A stretch of DNA of 64,000 nt, from positions 33,516,308 to 33,580,307 of the forward strand of contig NC_049982.1 in NCBI RefSeq assembly GCF_000003815.2, read 5' to 3'. The position numbers were made by a program, and so were the translations under genes. Below, piece by piece: positions 14,001 through 24,146 of the stretch. This stretch comes from Branchiostoma floridae (Eukaryota; Chordata; Leptocardii; Amphioxiformes; Branchiostomatidae). Position 1 is the stretch's first letter. Each line of letters opens with the position of its first letter. The notes below the pieces were generated by a model, which had not been told where the DNA came from, made no database searches, and saw nothing but the letters and a program-made list of their open reading frames with translations.

Positions 14001-17000
14001 GTCTTGTACTACAGGTCGTGTTAGTACAAAGTCCAGTAGAAGTTATTGTGTCGCAGGAGGCCCACATGGCGTTAGCTGTAAGAATAGTCAGTCTACCGAG
14101 GGGATATCTATGCACAGATTCCCCAAAGTTAAAAATGACAGAACTGTGGCTGACAAATTGAGAGTCTCAGCGAGCTAGAAAACAGTGTACAAAATTATGC
14201 ATCAAGTTTGTTCAGAGGCATCGGCATGGTTCCTTCCGTGACATCTACGGCTCCGCACACTTCGAGCTCCGCACACTTCGAGCCCTCGTGCTTCAACATG
14301 AACCTTGAGATTATATTGGGGAGAGCTGTGGGAGGACCAGAAGGATTATCGCAGGAAAAGTTCCAACTATTGACACCGCTGGTCTGCCGACTCCCAGTCA
14401 CGGAACGCGCGCGGAGAAGGGTGAATTCGCCACAGTTTATCACAGCTGCAGGACGTTTATCTGTCACATACTAGTAGTAATTCGCCCTGTAAATTTACCT
14501 TGTATTTCGCTTATTCTGGTCATAACTGCGGTGCCATTATTGTGAAGTACTTGTACGCTTAGACTCCGACACAAAACAGCACAAATGATTCTTGGATTTT
14601 ACATCTTTGTCGGCGTCCGGATAGATTTCATAACAAAGTGAACCGCTTATACCGAACTCGTAACAACAAACAACGCTGTCCCAAGATTTTCAAGCACGAA
14701 AATTTGCTGACCGTATTCAAAATACGTTGGAAAAATTGTCACTAGATTTTGTCATGAATATTGTAGTTCTTGGTCTCAGTAAAACCAAGTTACGAGCGAA
14801 TCTGGGATTTTTCGTCGTCAACAACAACAACTCTAAGAAAAATGGCCCCCAAAAAGATGGCGGCCGTGCGCTAAAATCCTGAGACTTTTCGAATTTTCTT
14901 TCACGGAAACACCAGTCTGTATGTTTTTCCTCGAATCACTAGGAGCTTACGAAATCTGTCTGTTGTGTAGTGTCTTTAGCGGTGGACATGTTGTTAATAG
15001 GTGAGTTAAAATAGTTTGGTTTTGTATAAAAACTTCTAGCGTAACCTGAGCATGTAAACAAAGGAAAATATATCTGGGTTGCGGGACCACAAGCATGTAC
15101 GTACTCGTTACTATGTCATCGATAACTCGTTTTTTTTGCTCGTGTAGCTACAAACTTGGCACTTTTGTCGCTAGATTTTGTCATGAATATTGTAGCATTG
15201 ATATGTAGTACTGATATGGTCCCCGTAAAACCTAGTTACGAGTGAATCTTGGATTTTTCGTCATCAACAACAAAGAAAAATTCCTCACAAAAAAATGGCG
15301 GCCCCGTGCCATGCGCTATTATTTAACCACACTTTTCGAATTTTCTATCACGGAAACACCAGTCTGTGTGTTTTCCTCTAATCACTGGGAGCTTACGAAA
15401 TCTGTCTGTTGTGCAGACAAATATGAGACAGAAAGAACAGTCACTCTCAAAATGTTTCACGGACTCGTCACAATCTGGAGGCGTTTAGCTATCGGCCGTG
15501 CTCACGACTAGAAATAGTCAGTCTACGACGTACTATCTATCCGATAAAAGCTTACAGGTTTGTAAACAAACACATACTTTGAGTGGGAATGTATTTTGAG
15601 TCGCATTTCTTGTGGCAATGAGGTTGCTTCTCATTTTAAATCATGGCGAACTGTACGTAGTTAGTTGCTCAGCTGTTGTATATTTGTACGCGACCGAAGC
15701 TTTAGTCCCGGTTTCGCTAGCAGGCACAAGCGGAGACCGCAAAGAGGCACAAACTTCTGCGCTTCCGCTAGAAAACATCTTCAAATTAATGTACAGCATG
15801 GCCTCCTTACTGAGGATAATGTAAGCTCATGCTATCATTTGTGTATAGAAGAAGCGATGGCTGTTAATCCCCGCTTATTCCACACGCTACAATAATGAAC
15901 TTTCTCCCCGCTTGCGTTACGCACGCTTGGTACGTGCATCAACTTCAAGTGCCTCTAAGATATATTTTAGTGGCATGAATACGAACGAAATTCCCTTCAA
16001 GTGAAGTGAAGTATGTGTTCTTTAGTCGTGCCGAGTTTCGTCAATGAATTATGTTTCCTTTATAAGATGCGGGTCTATCAAATGTACATTATTCCCCTAG
16101 TCAACCATACCAGCTAGTAGGGACTAACTAAAATGACGTCACGGCGTGTTCCTAATTAGTTCCAGCAAAGAGCTCAAAGTACACATTTTTATGTCGCTGT
16201 TTGAGGGACTTCCGGACGGACAATTGATTTGAAACTTGCATTGACTTTTTCAGAAAAGATCAAATTTTTACATTATTGGTAGAAAATGCTACAGACGATT
16301 TCATTTCAGTTACACTTTAACAAGCTATGGTCACCACTTTGAAATGTTAGAAAGCTCTGGGAAAGAAGTGACATGAGATTTGGCCCCCTAGCAGCTAGCT
16401 TTAGAATAGCAGGGGCATTTATGTCAAAAAAGAGGATAACTCCAGAAAGGAATTGTCTTGATTCATTTGCATAATTGATGAGAATATTTTATCATGGTCT
16501 TGACATTCTTGTGGCACTGTTAGCCTTTGATGTCAAGACAAAGTGGGACAAGTTTGAGCCCGCTAACATTCAACTGAGTCATGATCGTGAATGAATGACC
16601 GATTTACATCATTTTAGGCATGCTGGTCACTTAGGCAAAGATGTTCATAATGATATACATAATATGCAATGAGGACTTCATTTGCATAATTAATGACGAA
16701 ACTGTGCAATTTGATTGTTTTCCATAACTTGATTTCAATTAATGTAGCACATGTATTCTACTAATAAGTGGATCATTAACAGATACCCAAATATGCAAAT
16801 GAGGAACTGATTTGCATAATACCAAATGGCAAAACAGTTTGCGTGCCACTGTGTGACTTGCATCAGAGATAGGACAACTGACGAAACGTTACTTTTCCAT
16901 CTAAGATTGTTAGGATAATTTGTAAGGGATAAAGAATTTTTCCACGATGAAAAGGAGAGGAAAGGGTGCCATTTAGAAGCACATTTTATGACATAAGAAA

Positions 17001-20000
17001 ACTAAATTTTAGCTATTCAAACTTAGCCAATCACAAACTTCGTTAGCTGTAAAATTGTAACACCCTGTGAAAAATAATCTGATAGACGTACTTCAGGGCG
17101 ACAATGCCCTTGTACTACCTTTTGTTTTGTACTGAAGGACACGCCGACAGTCATACCAGCGATATAAGATCCAAGTTGTCTACTACATAAAAACTAGATA
17201 TCTTTTTTTCTGTAAAATAAGACTGCTCTTACTTTTTTCCCTCCAGCCATCCACACAAATACAAAAAGAGACGATGATGATAAAACCACTTTACCTACCT
17301 GCTTCTTTGTTGGCACATTCAGTGTGTCCAAGACCACCAAGCATCTTAAAGGCATCAGCATGGACAGCATCCACGCGGTAGGCATAGATTTTGGCACTGG
17401 CATCCAGGGTGCAACTTGCCACCTATGTGACAACGAATATTGTGTGTATTGTTTGACAAAGAAAGCTTAATAGCACCAAGAGAAACATTTTGATTGAACA
17501 ATGGCAGGACCTTACCTGGAAATTAGTGACCTCATTCCTGTTCTTAGTCTTCAGCAGCTGAGACATATAGTCAATCAGGTGTAGCCCAAATGCATTCTTC
17601 ACATTGATTTTCTGAAACACACATAAAAATATCAGATCTGGTAAGACAAGTAATCCAAAGTCAAATGACCTTAGAGACAATCATAAGTTCCCATATACAT
17701 TCAGCACAAAAATTTGGAACTAAGTTTAACTTAAATGTAAATTTAATCAATTGTATTTCTGTTATTACTCTTATATGTATCACCAAAAGAGGCTGATACA
17801 TGTATGTCCGTATGTATGTGATACATGTATGTCCGTATGTATGTAGGACTCGAGTCGCTGTGTGGTTACTGACTGTCGGGTCACTGGCTGCCAAGAACTT
17901 TAAACTGCTGCAAATATTTTCTCCTTAACGCAAAAATATTTCCCAGCAGCAACCCTAAATTCAATCATAATGATTAGACATTGGACAATTTCTTATCTAT
18001 TATGTCAGAACAAGTATGCCGAATCATAATGCAGGCTTTGATGGCATCTCTATATGGTGCCGACATCACCAAATCCTGCCACGACCTCTCCCAATATCGC
18101 TTTCTTTTGCTCTTTAATAACAATTTCATGCAATGCACATTGTTAGTATTGCACCTGTGAAGATGGAAGGATGTCTACCACTTGCAGTTATCGGCTTATT
18201 TGTATCGTGCATGCCCATGTAATACGCATTTTCAATGTTTATCAAATTTCTTAGCAGTCAACCAGCTTTGGTGACTTTTGGTTGTGCAGATGAGAAAGTC
18301 ACTAACAATGGGGTGAACGGGAGCTGGTTTGATACTTCAGGATTTCATGCAATTGACCTACGTGAGCGGTTATACGATGTGCAATCAACCCAGGTTTCTA
18401 CTTTACTGTAAAACTGTTATTTATTTAACCTTTTTTTACAAAATGTAGAAAAAGATCATAATTTGAACATAGGTATGGTACTCATGCAGGGATACCTACA
18501 TTTTCTGCAGACAACTTAATACAAGAAGTGTAGTGATCTGCAAGTTGTACATTTGTCAGTCCACCCTGTGTTGTTCCCAGGGAATTTCTCCTGCAAAACA
18601 AAGAAGAGTTTTATTCTTATGTTTCATATCAATACCATATTTTCTCAATTTAAGTATGTATTTCAAACTCCCAATGTGGTTGCAAAGCTGTGTATACTTT
18701 TTACTTCAGGTTACTGCCTGGACAAAATGGGAAGAGGACCCCAAATCAACTAGGAACCCATTTTTGAAGATGGGTACTTGTGGCTTGGAACAGCATCAAA
18801 AGATCCACAAAATAAATTCTGATGCAAGAGGATAATACTAGACTAGTGTACTAGTAGTACCTTTGCGTCAACATTTGTTTCATGGATAACATGATACTTT
18901 TATAACAGAATACAATTGTTGATGTGTCATCAGTAAAAGCCATGAAATGTGCTTTATGTCACCTGAATGACTTTCTGTGGGTACAACTCTCCAATTTCCA
19001 AACTGAGGTTGACTTAGCCAAAGATTTGACCAAAAATAGCAAGGATATTCTAGGATCTGAAATTTTTTATAGATAAAGCTGATCTATAGACTATGCGAGT
19101 TGATACCTATTTAAATAGGCCCAAAACAGCAGCTCCGAGACAGCTGGTACAAACTACCACCAAATTAAATCCCCGCGAACTTAACTGCATGTTAATAAAC
19201 ATTATGCCGTTCAAACGTGCATGAAAATGAACCATCATTTGAACAACTCAGACTGAGTAGCTCAGGAACAGCTACAAGTCCGGACCTGTACCTAAATTCC
19301 TGTACTTGCATCTGTACCTTAAATTTGTTCAAGCACACAGCTCTATCTGTAATAGGGACTAAGCAGTAAAAGACATACCTGTCCATGGGTGAGATGGGAC
19401 TTCCGATCCCCCCTCGGGTGAGCTCGATGACTCTATCTGTAATAGGGACTAAGCAGTAAAAGACATACCTGTCCATGGGGGAGATGGGACTTCCAATCCC
19501 CCCTCGGGTGAGCTCGATGACTCTATCTGTAATAGGGACTAAGCAGTAAAAGACATACCTGTCCATGGGTGAGATGGGACTTCCGATCCCCCCTCGGGTG
19601 AGCTCGATGACTCTATCTGTAATAGGGACTAAGCAGTAAAAGACATACCTGTCCATGGGGGAGATGGGACTTCCGATCCCCCCTCGGGTGAGCTCGATGA
19701 CTCTATCTGTAATAGGGACTAAGCAGTAAAAGACATACCTGTCCATGGGGGAGATGGGACTTCCGATCCCCCCTCGGGTGAGCTCGATGACTCTATCTGT
19801 AATAGGGACTAAGCAGTAAAAGACATACCTGTCCATGGGTGAGATGGGACTTCCGATCCCCCCTCGGGTGAGCTCGATGACTCTATCTGTAATAGGGACT
19901 AAGCAGTAAAAGACATACCTGTCCATGGGGGAGATGGGACTTCCGATCCCCCCTCGGGTGAGCTCGATGACTCTATCTGTAATAGGGACTAAGCAGTAAA

Positions 20001-20166
20001 AGACATACCTGTCCATGGGTGAGATGGGACTTCCGATCCCCCCTCGGGTGAGCTCGATGACACGGGAGCGCCTCCTCTCCCTCTTCTCTGCAGCATCATC
20101 ATTCTCAGCCACGTGTGTCATCACTCTGGGGGACTGAGGAGTGACAGACAACAGAGTAGGAGTCAT
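1851..20166 (-). CDS. NCAPH: Condensin complex subunit 2 (kleisin NCAPH / Barren), 16 coding exons
   Basis: Kleisin subunit of condensin I, which bridges the SMC2 and SMC4 heads and compacts mitotic chromosomes. Coding exons, 5' to 3' on the minus strand: 20166-20009 (or longer, see repeat), 18590-18500, 17611-17516, 17422-17299, 13107-13058, 12564-12493, 11437-11251, 10659-10595, 9157-8928, 7275-7172, 6639-6404, 5657-5556, 4920-4756, 4053-3940, 3249-3082, 1910-1851. All junctions are GT-AG and phases agree; total 673 residues against about 740 in human. Diagnostic blocks: RRRSRV near the N-terminus, [20 protein letters not shown] (SMC2-binding region), [54 protein letters not shown], and C-terminal [17 protein letters not shown] (SMC4-binding winged helix). 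Start is the ATG at 20166; an upstream noncoding exon is likely. The least certain boundary is the acceptor at 7275. Confidence 0.95.
2035..2472. repeat. Possible short inverted-repeat element flanked by an 11-bp direct repeat
   Basis: The 11-mer TATATAATGGC occurs just before and just after this roughly 410-bp block. Just inside are imperfect inverted ends, CCTGGGTACCATCCGG on the left and, on the opposite strand at the right, CCTTGGTACCGTCTGG. This looks like a short nonautonomous transposon in the 3'-most NCAPH intron. The duplication is longer than most DNA-transposon families make, so chance or a different mechanism is possible. Confidence 0.35.
3445..3792 (+). mobile_element. SINE-like element with A-rich tail
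   Basis: The block begins with CTATCGGATAGGACGTTAAA, continues with GGAGGTCCCGTGTTCGGGGA and GCACGTTAAAGAACCCGCCA, and ends in GACCATCGAG followed by a run of A. The same central block occurs in the opposite orientation near 44.3 and 46.4 kb, so it is an interspersed family. The A tail and the widely conserved centre fit a SINE; I think of the Nin-DC type SINEs but cannot confirm this. It lies in an NCAPH intron. Confidence 0.6.
4292..4616. mobile_element. Short inverted-repeat element, 6-bp target duplication (copy 1)
   Basis: Ends are CGGGGCTCGAAATAC and, inverted, CAGGGCTTGAAATAC. The flanking hexamer AATATC is present on both sides (4286-4291 and 4617-4622). The interior has repeated ACCTGCA-type words. 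It lies in an NCAPH intron. A relative with the same ends and a different 6-bp duplication is at 9426-9769, and a one-sided fragment starts near 37,233. Confidence 0.65.
8060..8880. repeat. Diverged low-copy repeat block
   Basis: This intronic stretch shows several diverged copies of a C/A-rich unit (compare ACAACCGCTACACACCTACC near 8512 and ACAACCGCTACACACCTACA near 8657, and GTACCGTAGGAAAACGCCAG against CACCGTAGGTAAAAGCTAGC). The unit resembles other stretches in this window such as 41.5-41.7 kb. I see no coding signal in it. Confidence 0.35.
9426..9769. mobile_element. Short inverted-repeat element, 6-bp target duplication (copy 2)
   Basis: Ends are CAGGGCTCGAAAT and its inverse ATTTCGAGCCCTG, flanked by the direct repeat ATACAA (9420-9425 and 9770-9775). 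The interior contains several GGGTGCACC words near both ends, typical of subterminal transposase-binding repeats. No coding capacity, so it is nonautonomous. Confidence 0.7.
10426..10491. repeat. 66-bp near-perfect palindrome
   Basis: The two 33-base halves are reverse complements with one mismatched pair and no spacer; the arms start ACTTCACTTGTTTTCATGCA. The centre contains three repeated ACATGTCT-like words. It sits in an NCAPH intron about 100 bases downstream (in gene direction) of the exon ending at 10595. Confidence 0.85.
11031..11079. repeat. (AC)n followed by (AT)n microsatellite
   Basis: A run of AC dinucleotides passes directly into an AT run. Simple-sequence repeat in an NCAPH intron. 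Confidence 0.95.
13882..14482 (+). pseudogene. Broken THAP zinc-finger exon inside an NCAPH intron
   Basis: Reading + from the ATG at 13996 gives [12 protein letters not shown], then GISMHRFPK, the first half of a THAP DNA-binding domain (Cys pair, then HxFP). The second half is in a different frame from about 14162: [18 protein letters not shown] followed by SAHFEPSCF, which is the THAP C-x2-H/HF motif with the usual Cys changed (GSAHF). Two lesions separate the halves: a frame change near 14160, and an exact 16-bp tandem duplication at about 14253-14284 (unit CTCCGCACACTTCGAG). The sequence is CpG-rich and lies antisense to NCAPH. It is best read as a decayed THAP gene or transposon exon; an assembly error in the duplication is possible. 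Confidence 0.6.
14725..15420. repeat. Direct duplication (about 435 bp apart) containing ATGGCGGC motifs
   Basis: Two diverged copies, about 14725-14975 and 15165-15418, share AGATTTTGTCATGAATATTG, then AATGGCGGCC, then TTCACGGAAACACCAGTCTG-like words and GAGCTTACGAAATCTGTCTG. The first copy carries AAGATGGCGGC, the known YY1 recognition motif; the second carries AAAATGGCGGC. The GC-rich setting next to a THAP exon suggests a former or active promoter, but I see no clear exon after it. Confidence 0.55.
15500..17290. other. NCAPH intron, no exon seen
   Basis: Intronic sequence between NCAPH exons at 17299 and 13107. The block at about 16.45-16.83 kb has several TTTGCATAAT words (octamer-like) that look like an old interspersed repeat. 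Nothing coding could be supported on either strand. Confidence 0.4.
19341..20060 (-). repeat. NCAPH: Eight 90-bp tandem copies spanning the NCAPH exon 1 donor
   Basis: Copies start at 20060, 19970, 19880, 19790, 19700, 19610, 19520 and 19430 on the minus strand. Each has a 52-base part, exonic in NCAPH, ending GGACAG, then GTATGT and 32 further bases to the next copy. The whole 720 bp is open in the NCAPH frame because 90 is a multiple of three, adding a 30-residue block per copy ([18 protein letters not shown] then [12 protein letters not shown]). Every copy therefore carries the same donor in the same phase. The only differences between copies that I found are silent: TCA/TCC for Ser and, once, ATT for Ile. 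Just beyond the last copy are words of the interspersed repeat family (GGACCTGTACCTAAATTCCT). Confidence 0.95.
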
Positions 20167-20904
20167 GACCAAGAAATCCTGAACGGTGCACACACCAGTT
20201 CTTCTGCAACAGGGGTCCAACGTAGTGCTAAAAAATTGTGACGAAGGGTCTCGAGGGTCAGGGTTTGAGTTCAAATATATGTATCTGATAATCTGCTGCG
20301 ACATGGCACTAAATACTGGCATGGCTGAAAAGCGTAAGAAGCGATGTGTTTCGAGTGAAAATTGGTTTTGGGCCTATATCTATGACTTGTGAGGTGAAAA
20401 TGCTTTTAATTGCTTTGAACACTTTGCTTGTCCAAAAGAAATTAGACTAAGCAAGGATGCTTTTCCAGTTGTTCGAGCTGTATGTCAGAACCATGTCCAC
20501 ACCAATGAAATACACTTCCACTGAACAACAGTCAGAATGTGTTTTGCAGTATGGGAGTTATACTGCTGATTGTGACATTTATGCAGAAAGAGTGACGTTG
20601 GGCAAGCGGTTTTCATTTCCTACCACAGACCATGTTGATTTGATTATGTGGATGACATCCTCTGGGAACTCCAAAACTGATGCAAGCGAGCGAATAAAAA
20701 AATGTTTGGCCAAAAAAAAAGTTGCCTTCAGTATGAAATCTGAGTGGACAGGACTGAAAACACATAGTATGGTATACCAACAGTTATGTGTAGGGACCAG
20801 TACATTATACGGGTCAAAAAGTTCCTTTTCTTTTTGGACCAATCCGATAAAAACAGATCTGAAAAAATCATGTCGAAGGCATTTGGGGTCTTACCGAGCC
20901 AAGA

Positions 20905-21965
20905 AGACAACAAGAGCGAAGTCGAGTAGACTTAAAATAGTCATTTGTACCAAGTTTCTAAAGTCAAAGGTACAGAGACAGTTAGCCTTCATTACATGGA
21001 GATGGGATTTTAAAATGCCAGTGGGAGTCGGATAATCCACCAAACCAACTCTACATAACAGATACCTTTGTAGCAAAATTGACCAATTACCATTGCTTTC
21101 AGTATTGCTAATTCTCAAGTTTCCACAGACAATCAGGCCCAGGTTCAGGTCCGGACCTGGAAATGATCCTGAGTCGACCTGAACGGGACCTATACCTGAA
21201 TTTTCTGTAGTGGTAGGCAGTGGTACCTACAGTACCCCTACCAACAATAGATTTTTTTCTTTCTTTTTCTCAAAACTTATTCTTTGACTTAAGATTCTGA
21301 TACTTGCATATATATGCTCATTTTACAGCTGCTTTGCACAATTTAATGCGTGCCAGCCCACTGTGGTCAAAAACTTTTTTGTGTGGAAACGGCTGAAAAT
21401 TGATGCAAGCGCAGATGTCATCCATCCACATAATCAAATCAACATGGCCTTAATGATCTGAGAAAATTAACAAGAACTAAGTAGAGTAGAGTATATAGTC
21501 ATTTCTACCAAGTAGATAATAAATTGTACAGAGACAGTTAGCCTTGTTTTCATGAAGATAAGACTTTAAAATTTAAAATACCAGTGGGAGTCGGATACTC
21601 CATCAAACATACTGTTTCGAGTATCCAGGCCAGGGCCAGGTTTGACTCAGAACGAGGACCTGATCCTCTTGACCCCAACTGGACCTGTACCTACTAGTAA
21701 GGGTCCAGTAAAGAAAATTCTGATACAGGTACGGTCTAGGTCCAGAGGATCAGGTCCAGGTCCGATCCGGACCTGATTCAGTATGTGAAAACTTGTGAAT
21801 GGGCGATACTCAAAACAATGGTCCATTTCTCACCAAAGAAATCTGTTTTGTGGAGTAGGTCGATTCCCACTGGCAGTTTGAAATCCTACAAGTCTAACTG
21901 CCTCTGTAGGATTGACTAAAAAACTTGGTAGAAAAAACTACTAGACTCTACCCTACTTTGTTCAT
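20905..21965. repeat. Interspersed repeat copies, including a foldback
   Basis: One copy runs + at about 20905-21235. A second at about 21475-21780 is followed by a reversed copy to about 21965, so that TAGAGTAGAGTATATAGTCA on the left faces a diverged inverse on the right, forming a foldback of about 490 bp. Relatives are at 1040-1265 and 28245-28520. No coding capacity. The region 20,400-22,440 otherwise holds no gene I can support. Confidence 0.55.
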
Positions 21966-22448
21966 TTATTTTCTTCGATAGCCCCCAAACGTGTGAATGC
22001 CTGATCATATAATCTGTCCATTTTCCAATAGGTCCAACATCCGGTCTCCGAATTTTTTCAGGTCTGGTTTTTCCGGACTGGTCGGTTTTGTACCGGTACA
22101 CTGTACTGCGTACACCCACCTGTACCTGAATTTTCTGTACCGGTACCCACCGCTGCAGCTTTGTAGTATGAGTGTACATGTTGGAAAAATGATACCTGGC
22201 TGTTAATCACCACTCGCTGGCGTCTGGTACTTGGAGAGATGAAGTCAGGAGTGGAAAGGTTGGGGGTACTGCGGGAAGTCAGCCCAGGAGTAGAGGTGGG
22301 AGTTGGAGTATGTACTCCACGACTGTCCATCCTCCTGTGTTAATAGCTTAGAACACCACAAAGTCCATCAGATAGAGGAAATAAGGTATGGGGTTGCAGT
22401 TTTGTGCACAGGAGAAATTTTGCGCGGGTTAAAATTAAGTTCATAAAA

Positions 22449-22903
22449 CAGGGGTGCCTAAGCATTTGCACGAACCCTATGAGATTTGAACAAACATTAT
22501 GAGATACGTACAAATAACTATAGTCTATATATATGCAAAAATGCACAAACCTTGTGAAAATTACACGAATCACTATACGAAAACGTACAAACCTTATGTG
22601 ATTTGCACGAATCACTTATTCACTATGTGACACACATGAACCTTTATATGCAATTTGCACGAACCTTGTGTGGATGACGTAATGTCACGTGACCCGGTTT
22701 CGAAAAAAGGTTTGTGCAAATCGCATAAGCTTTGTGCGTGTCACATAGTGATTCGTGTGAATCACATAAAGTGCGTACGTTTTCGAATAGTGATTCGTTT
22801 GATTTTCATAAGGTTTGTGCGTTTTTGCACAGTGACTCGTGCGTTTTTGCATAGGGATTCGTGCGTATCACATAGGGTTCTTGCAAATGCTTAAGCAACC
22901 CTG
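22449..22903. mobile_element. 455-bp foldback element built of short repeated words
   Basis: Ends are CAGGGGTGCCTAAGCATTTG and, inverted, CAGGGTTGCTTAAGCATTTG, flanked by the 5-base direct repeat TAAAA (22444-22448 and 22904-22908). Both arms consist of degenerate words such as TTGCACGAACCTTATGTGAT, and they meet near 22,680. The whole element can fold into one long hairpin. It is nonautonomous. Confidence 0.7.
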
Positions 22904-23159
22904 TAAAATATGTAAGAAAACATGTAAGTTACAATGACTTAAATAAGAAAAATGTGGCCCCATGTACAATGTATGATTTTTTATCTGTTTGCTGAAATTT
23001 TAGGTTTGAATTTCTGGTCCCTGGGAATAGATAAGCTGGCTCGCAAGGGATTTGAAAACTTTTTTTAGGGAGTTTTAAGGTTAAAAGTCTAAATAAGATG
23101 AAAAAAAAAAATGAAATGCACAAAATGAAATTAAGTACTCTAATACTGCGAAAGGGTCC

Positions 23160-23500
23160 ATGCCAACTGAGCGCTCGCTTAAGACTAGGTTTCTGGAGCA
23201 CAGGAGACCAAGCTCGGTCCTGTCGGAGGTGTCACACTTGCAGCACATTAACATAGAATCACCGGCACATTTCATTACTCTGGACAAAGCTCAAATATTG
23301 GACACCGAACCGGATTACTTCATGAGGGGGGTGAAGGAGGCCATCTACAGAAAGAGGACACCAGCCGACACTTAACAGAGATGGAGGCCGATATCGCCTG
23401 CCAGGCATCTACGATTCTTTACTTGAGTCACATGTCCCTAGGTCACGTGCTCAGAATAATCGAACCTGTTACTGTTTTTATTTTATGTTTTACAGAAATA
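23160..23500 (+). pseudogene. GIY-YIG endonuclease fragment of a Penelope-like retroelement
   Basis: The frame from 23160 gives RSLKTRFLEHRRPSS, then EVSHLQHIN and EPDYFMRGVKEAIY. After a one-base frame change near 23350 the other frame continues as LNRDGGRYRLPGIYDSLL. This order (R-x-EH, R-G-x-x-EAIY, LNRDGG-Y-LP) is typical of the C-terminal GIY-YIG nuclease region attached to Penelope-like reverse transcriptases. No reverse transcriptase precedes it. It is a frameshifted relic. Confidence 0.65.
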
Positions 23501-24146
23501 ACAACAATGGATAATGTGACACATGTCATGCAAAACTTTACAAGTTATTGCAAAATGCATGCAATATCATGAATATGATCTTGACTGAGTTATAGTGGAA
23601 TACCCTGCCTGGCAAGGTGAGCCCCCATAGTTGAGCCTTTCTGTGCCAGGCAGGAGGCCACAATCTCTCGTTGGCCGGGTTCATGTCCTAGGGCGGTGTC
23701 AACTGTAGGGCCGGCCGCTCGAGCGCAATTTTAGTCAGGCTAGCAGGATGCCTGCCCGCCCGCCCTCAACACCGGGACCTCAACAAATCGGCAATGCCAC
23801 TCCCTGTCCCTTGCTTGTCAGCAGACCAGTGGTAATTGCATGTGAATGAATCAACTTTGCTAGTGTGTCCTCGCTAGAAATGTACTAGTACTAGTACTAT
23901 GATGTAGCACAGATACAAGCAACCCCAACCCCTATGAGTATGAGGTACTAGTACTAGTAAGTGTGCCCATGCCTTGCATGATGGGCACACTATTTGGGGG
24001 TAGAAATTGCTAGCTATAGGCAGCTGCCAAGTGCCCAAATAGTATTGTACCTTGTTGCAATTCAAATCTTTAGTCAAAACATTATAGGGGTCACCTGCAA
24101 AGAAATGGTCATGATTTGAATTTTGGCAGACATAAATTTTCTAATA

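Noticed and set aside
19341..20060. CRISPR-like array
   Set aside because: Units are uniform 90-bp tandem copies with no unique spacers, in an animal gene.
19192..20322. A 376-residue minus-strand frame as an independent repeat protein
   Set aside because: Its first part is the NCAPH N-terminus, and the donor inside every repeat matches the phase of the next NCAPH exon. The rest after the repeats comes from an interspersed repeat.
20457..21035. A 192-residue plus-strand frame
   Set aside because: It is assembled from dispersed repeat sequences (the ATCAACATGG family and the TAGAG family) and matches no protein family.
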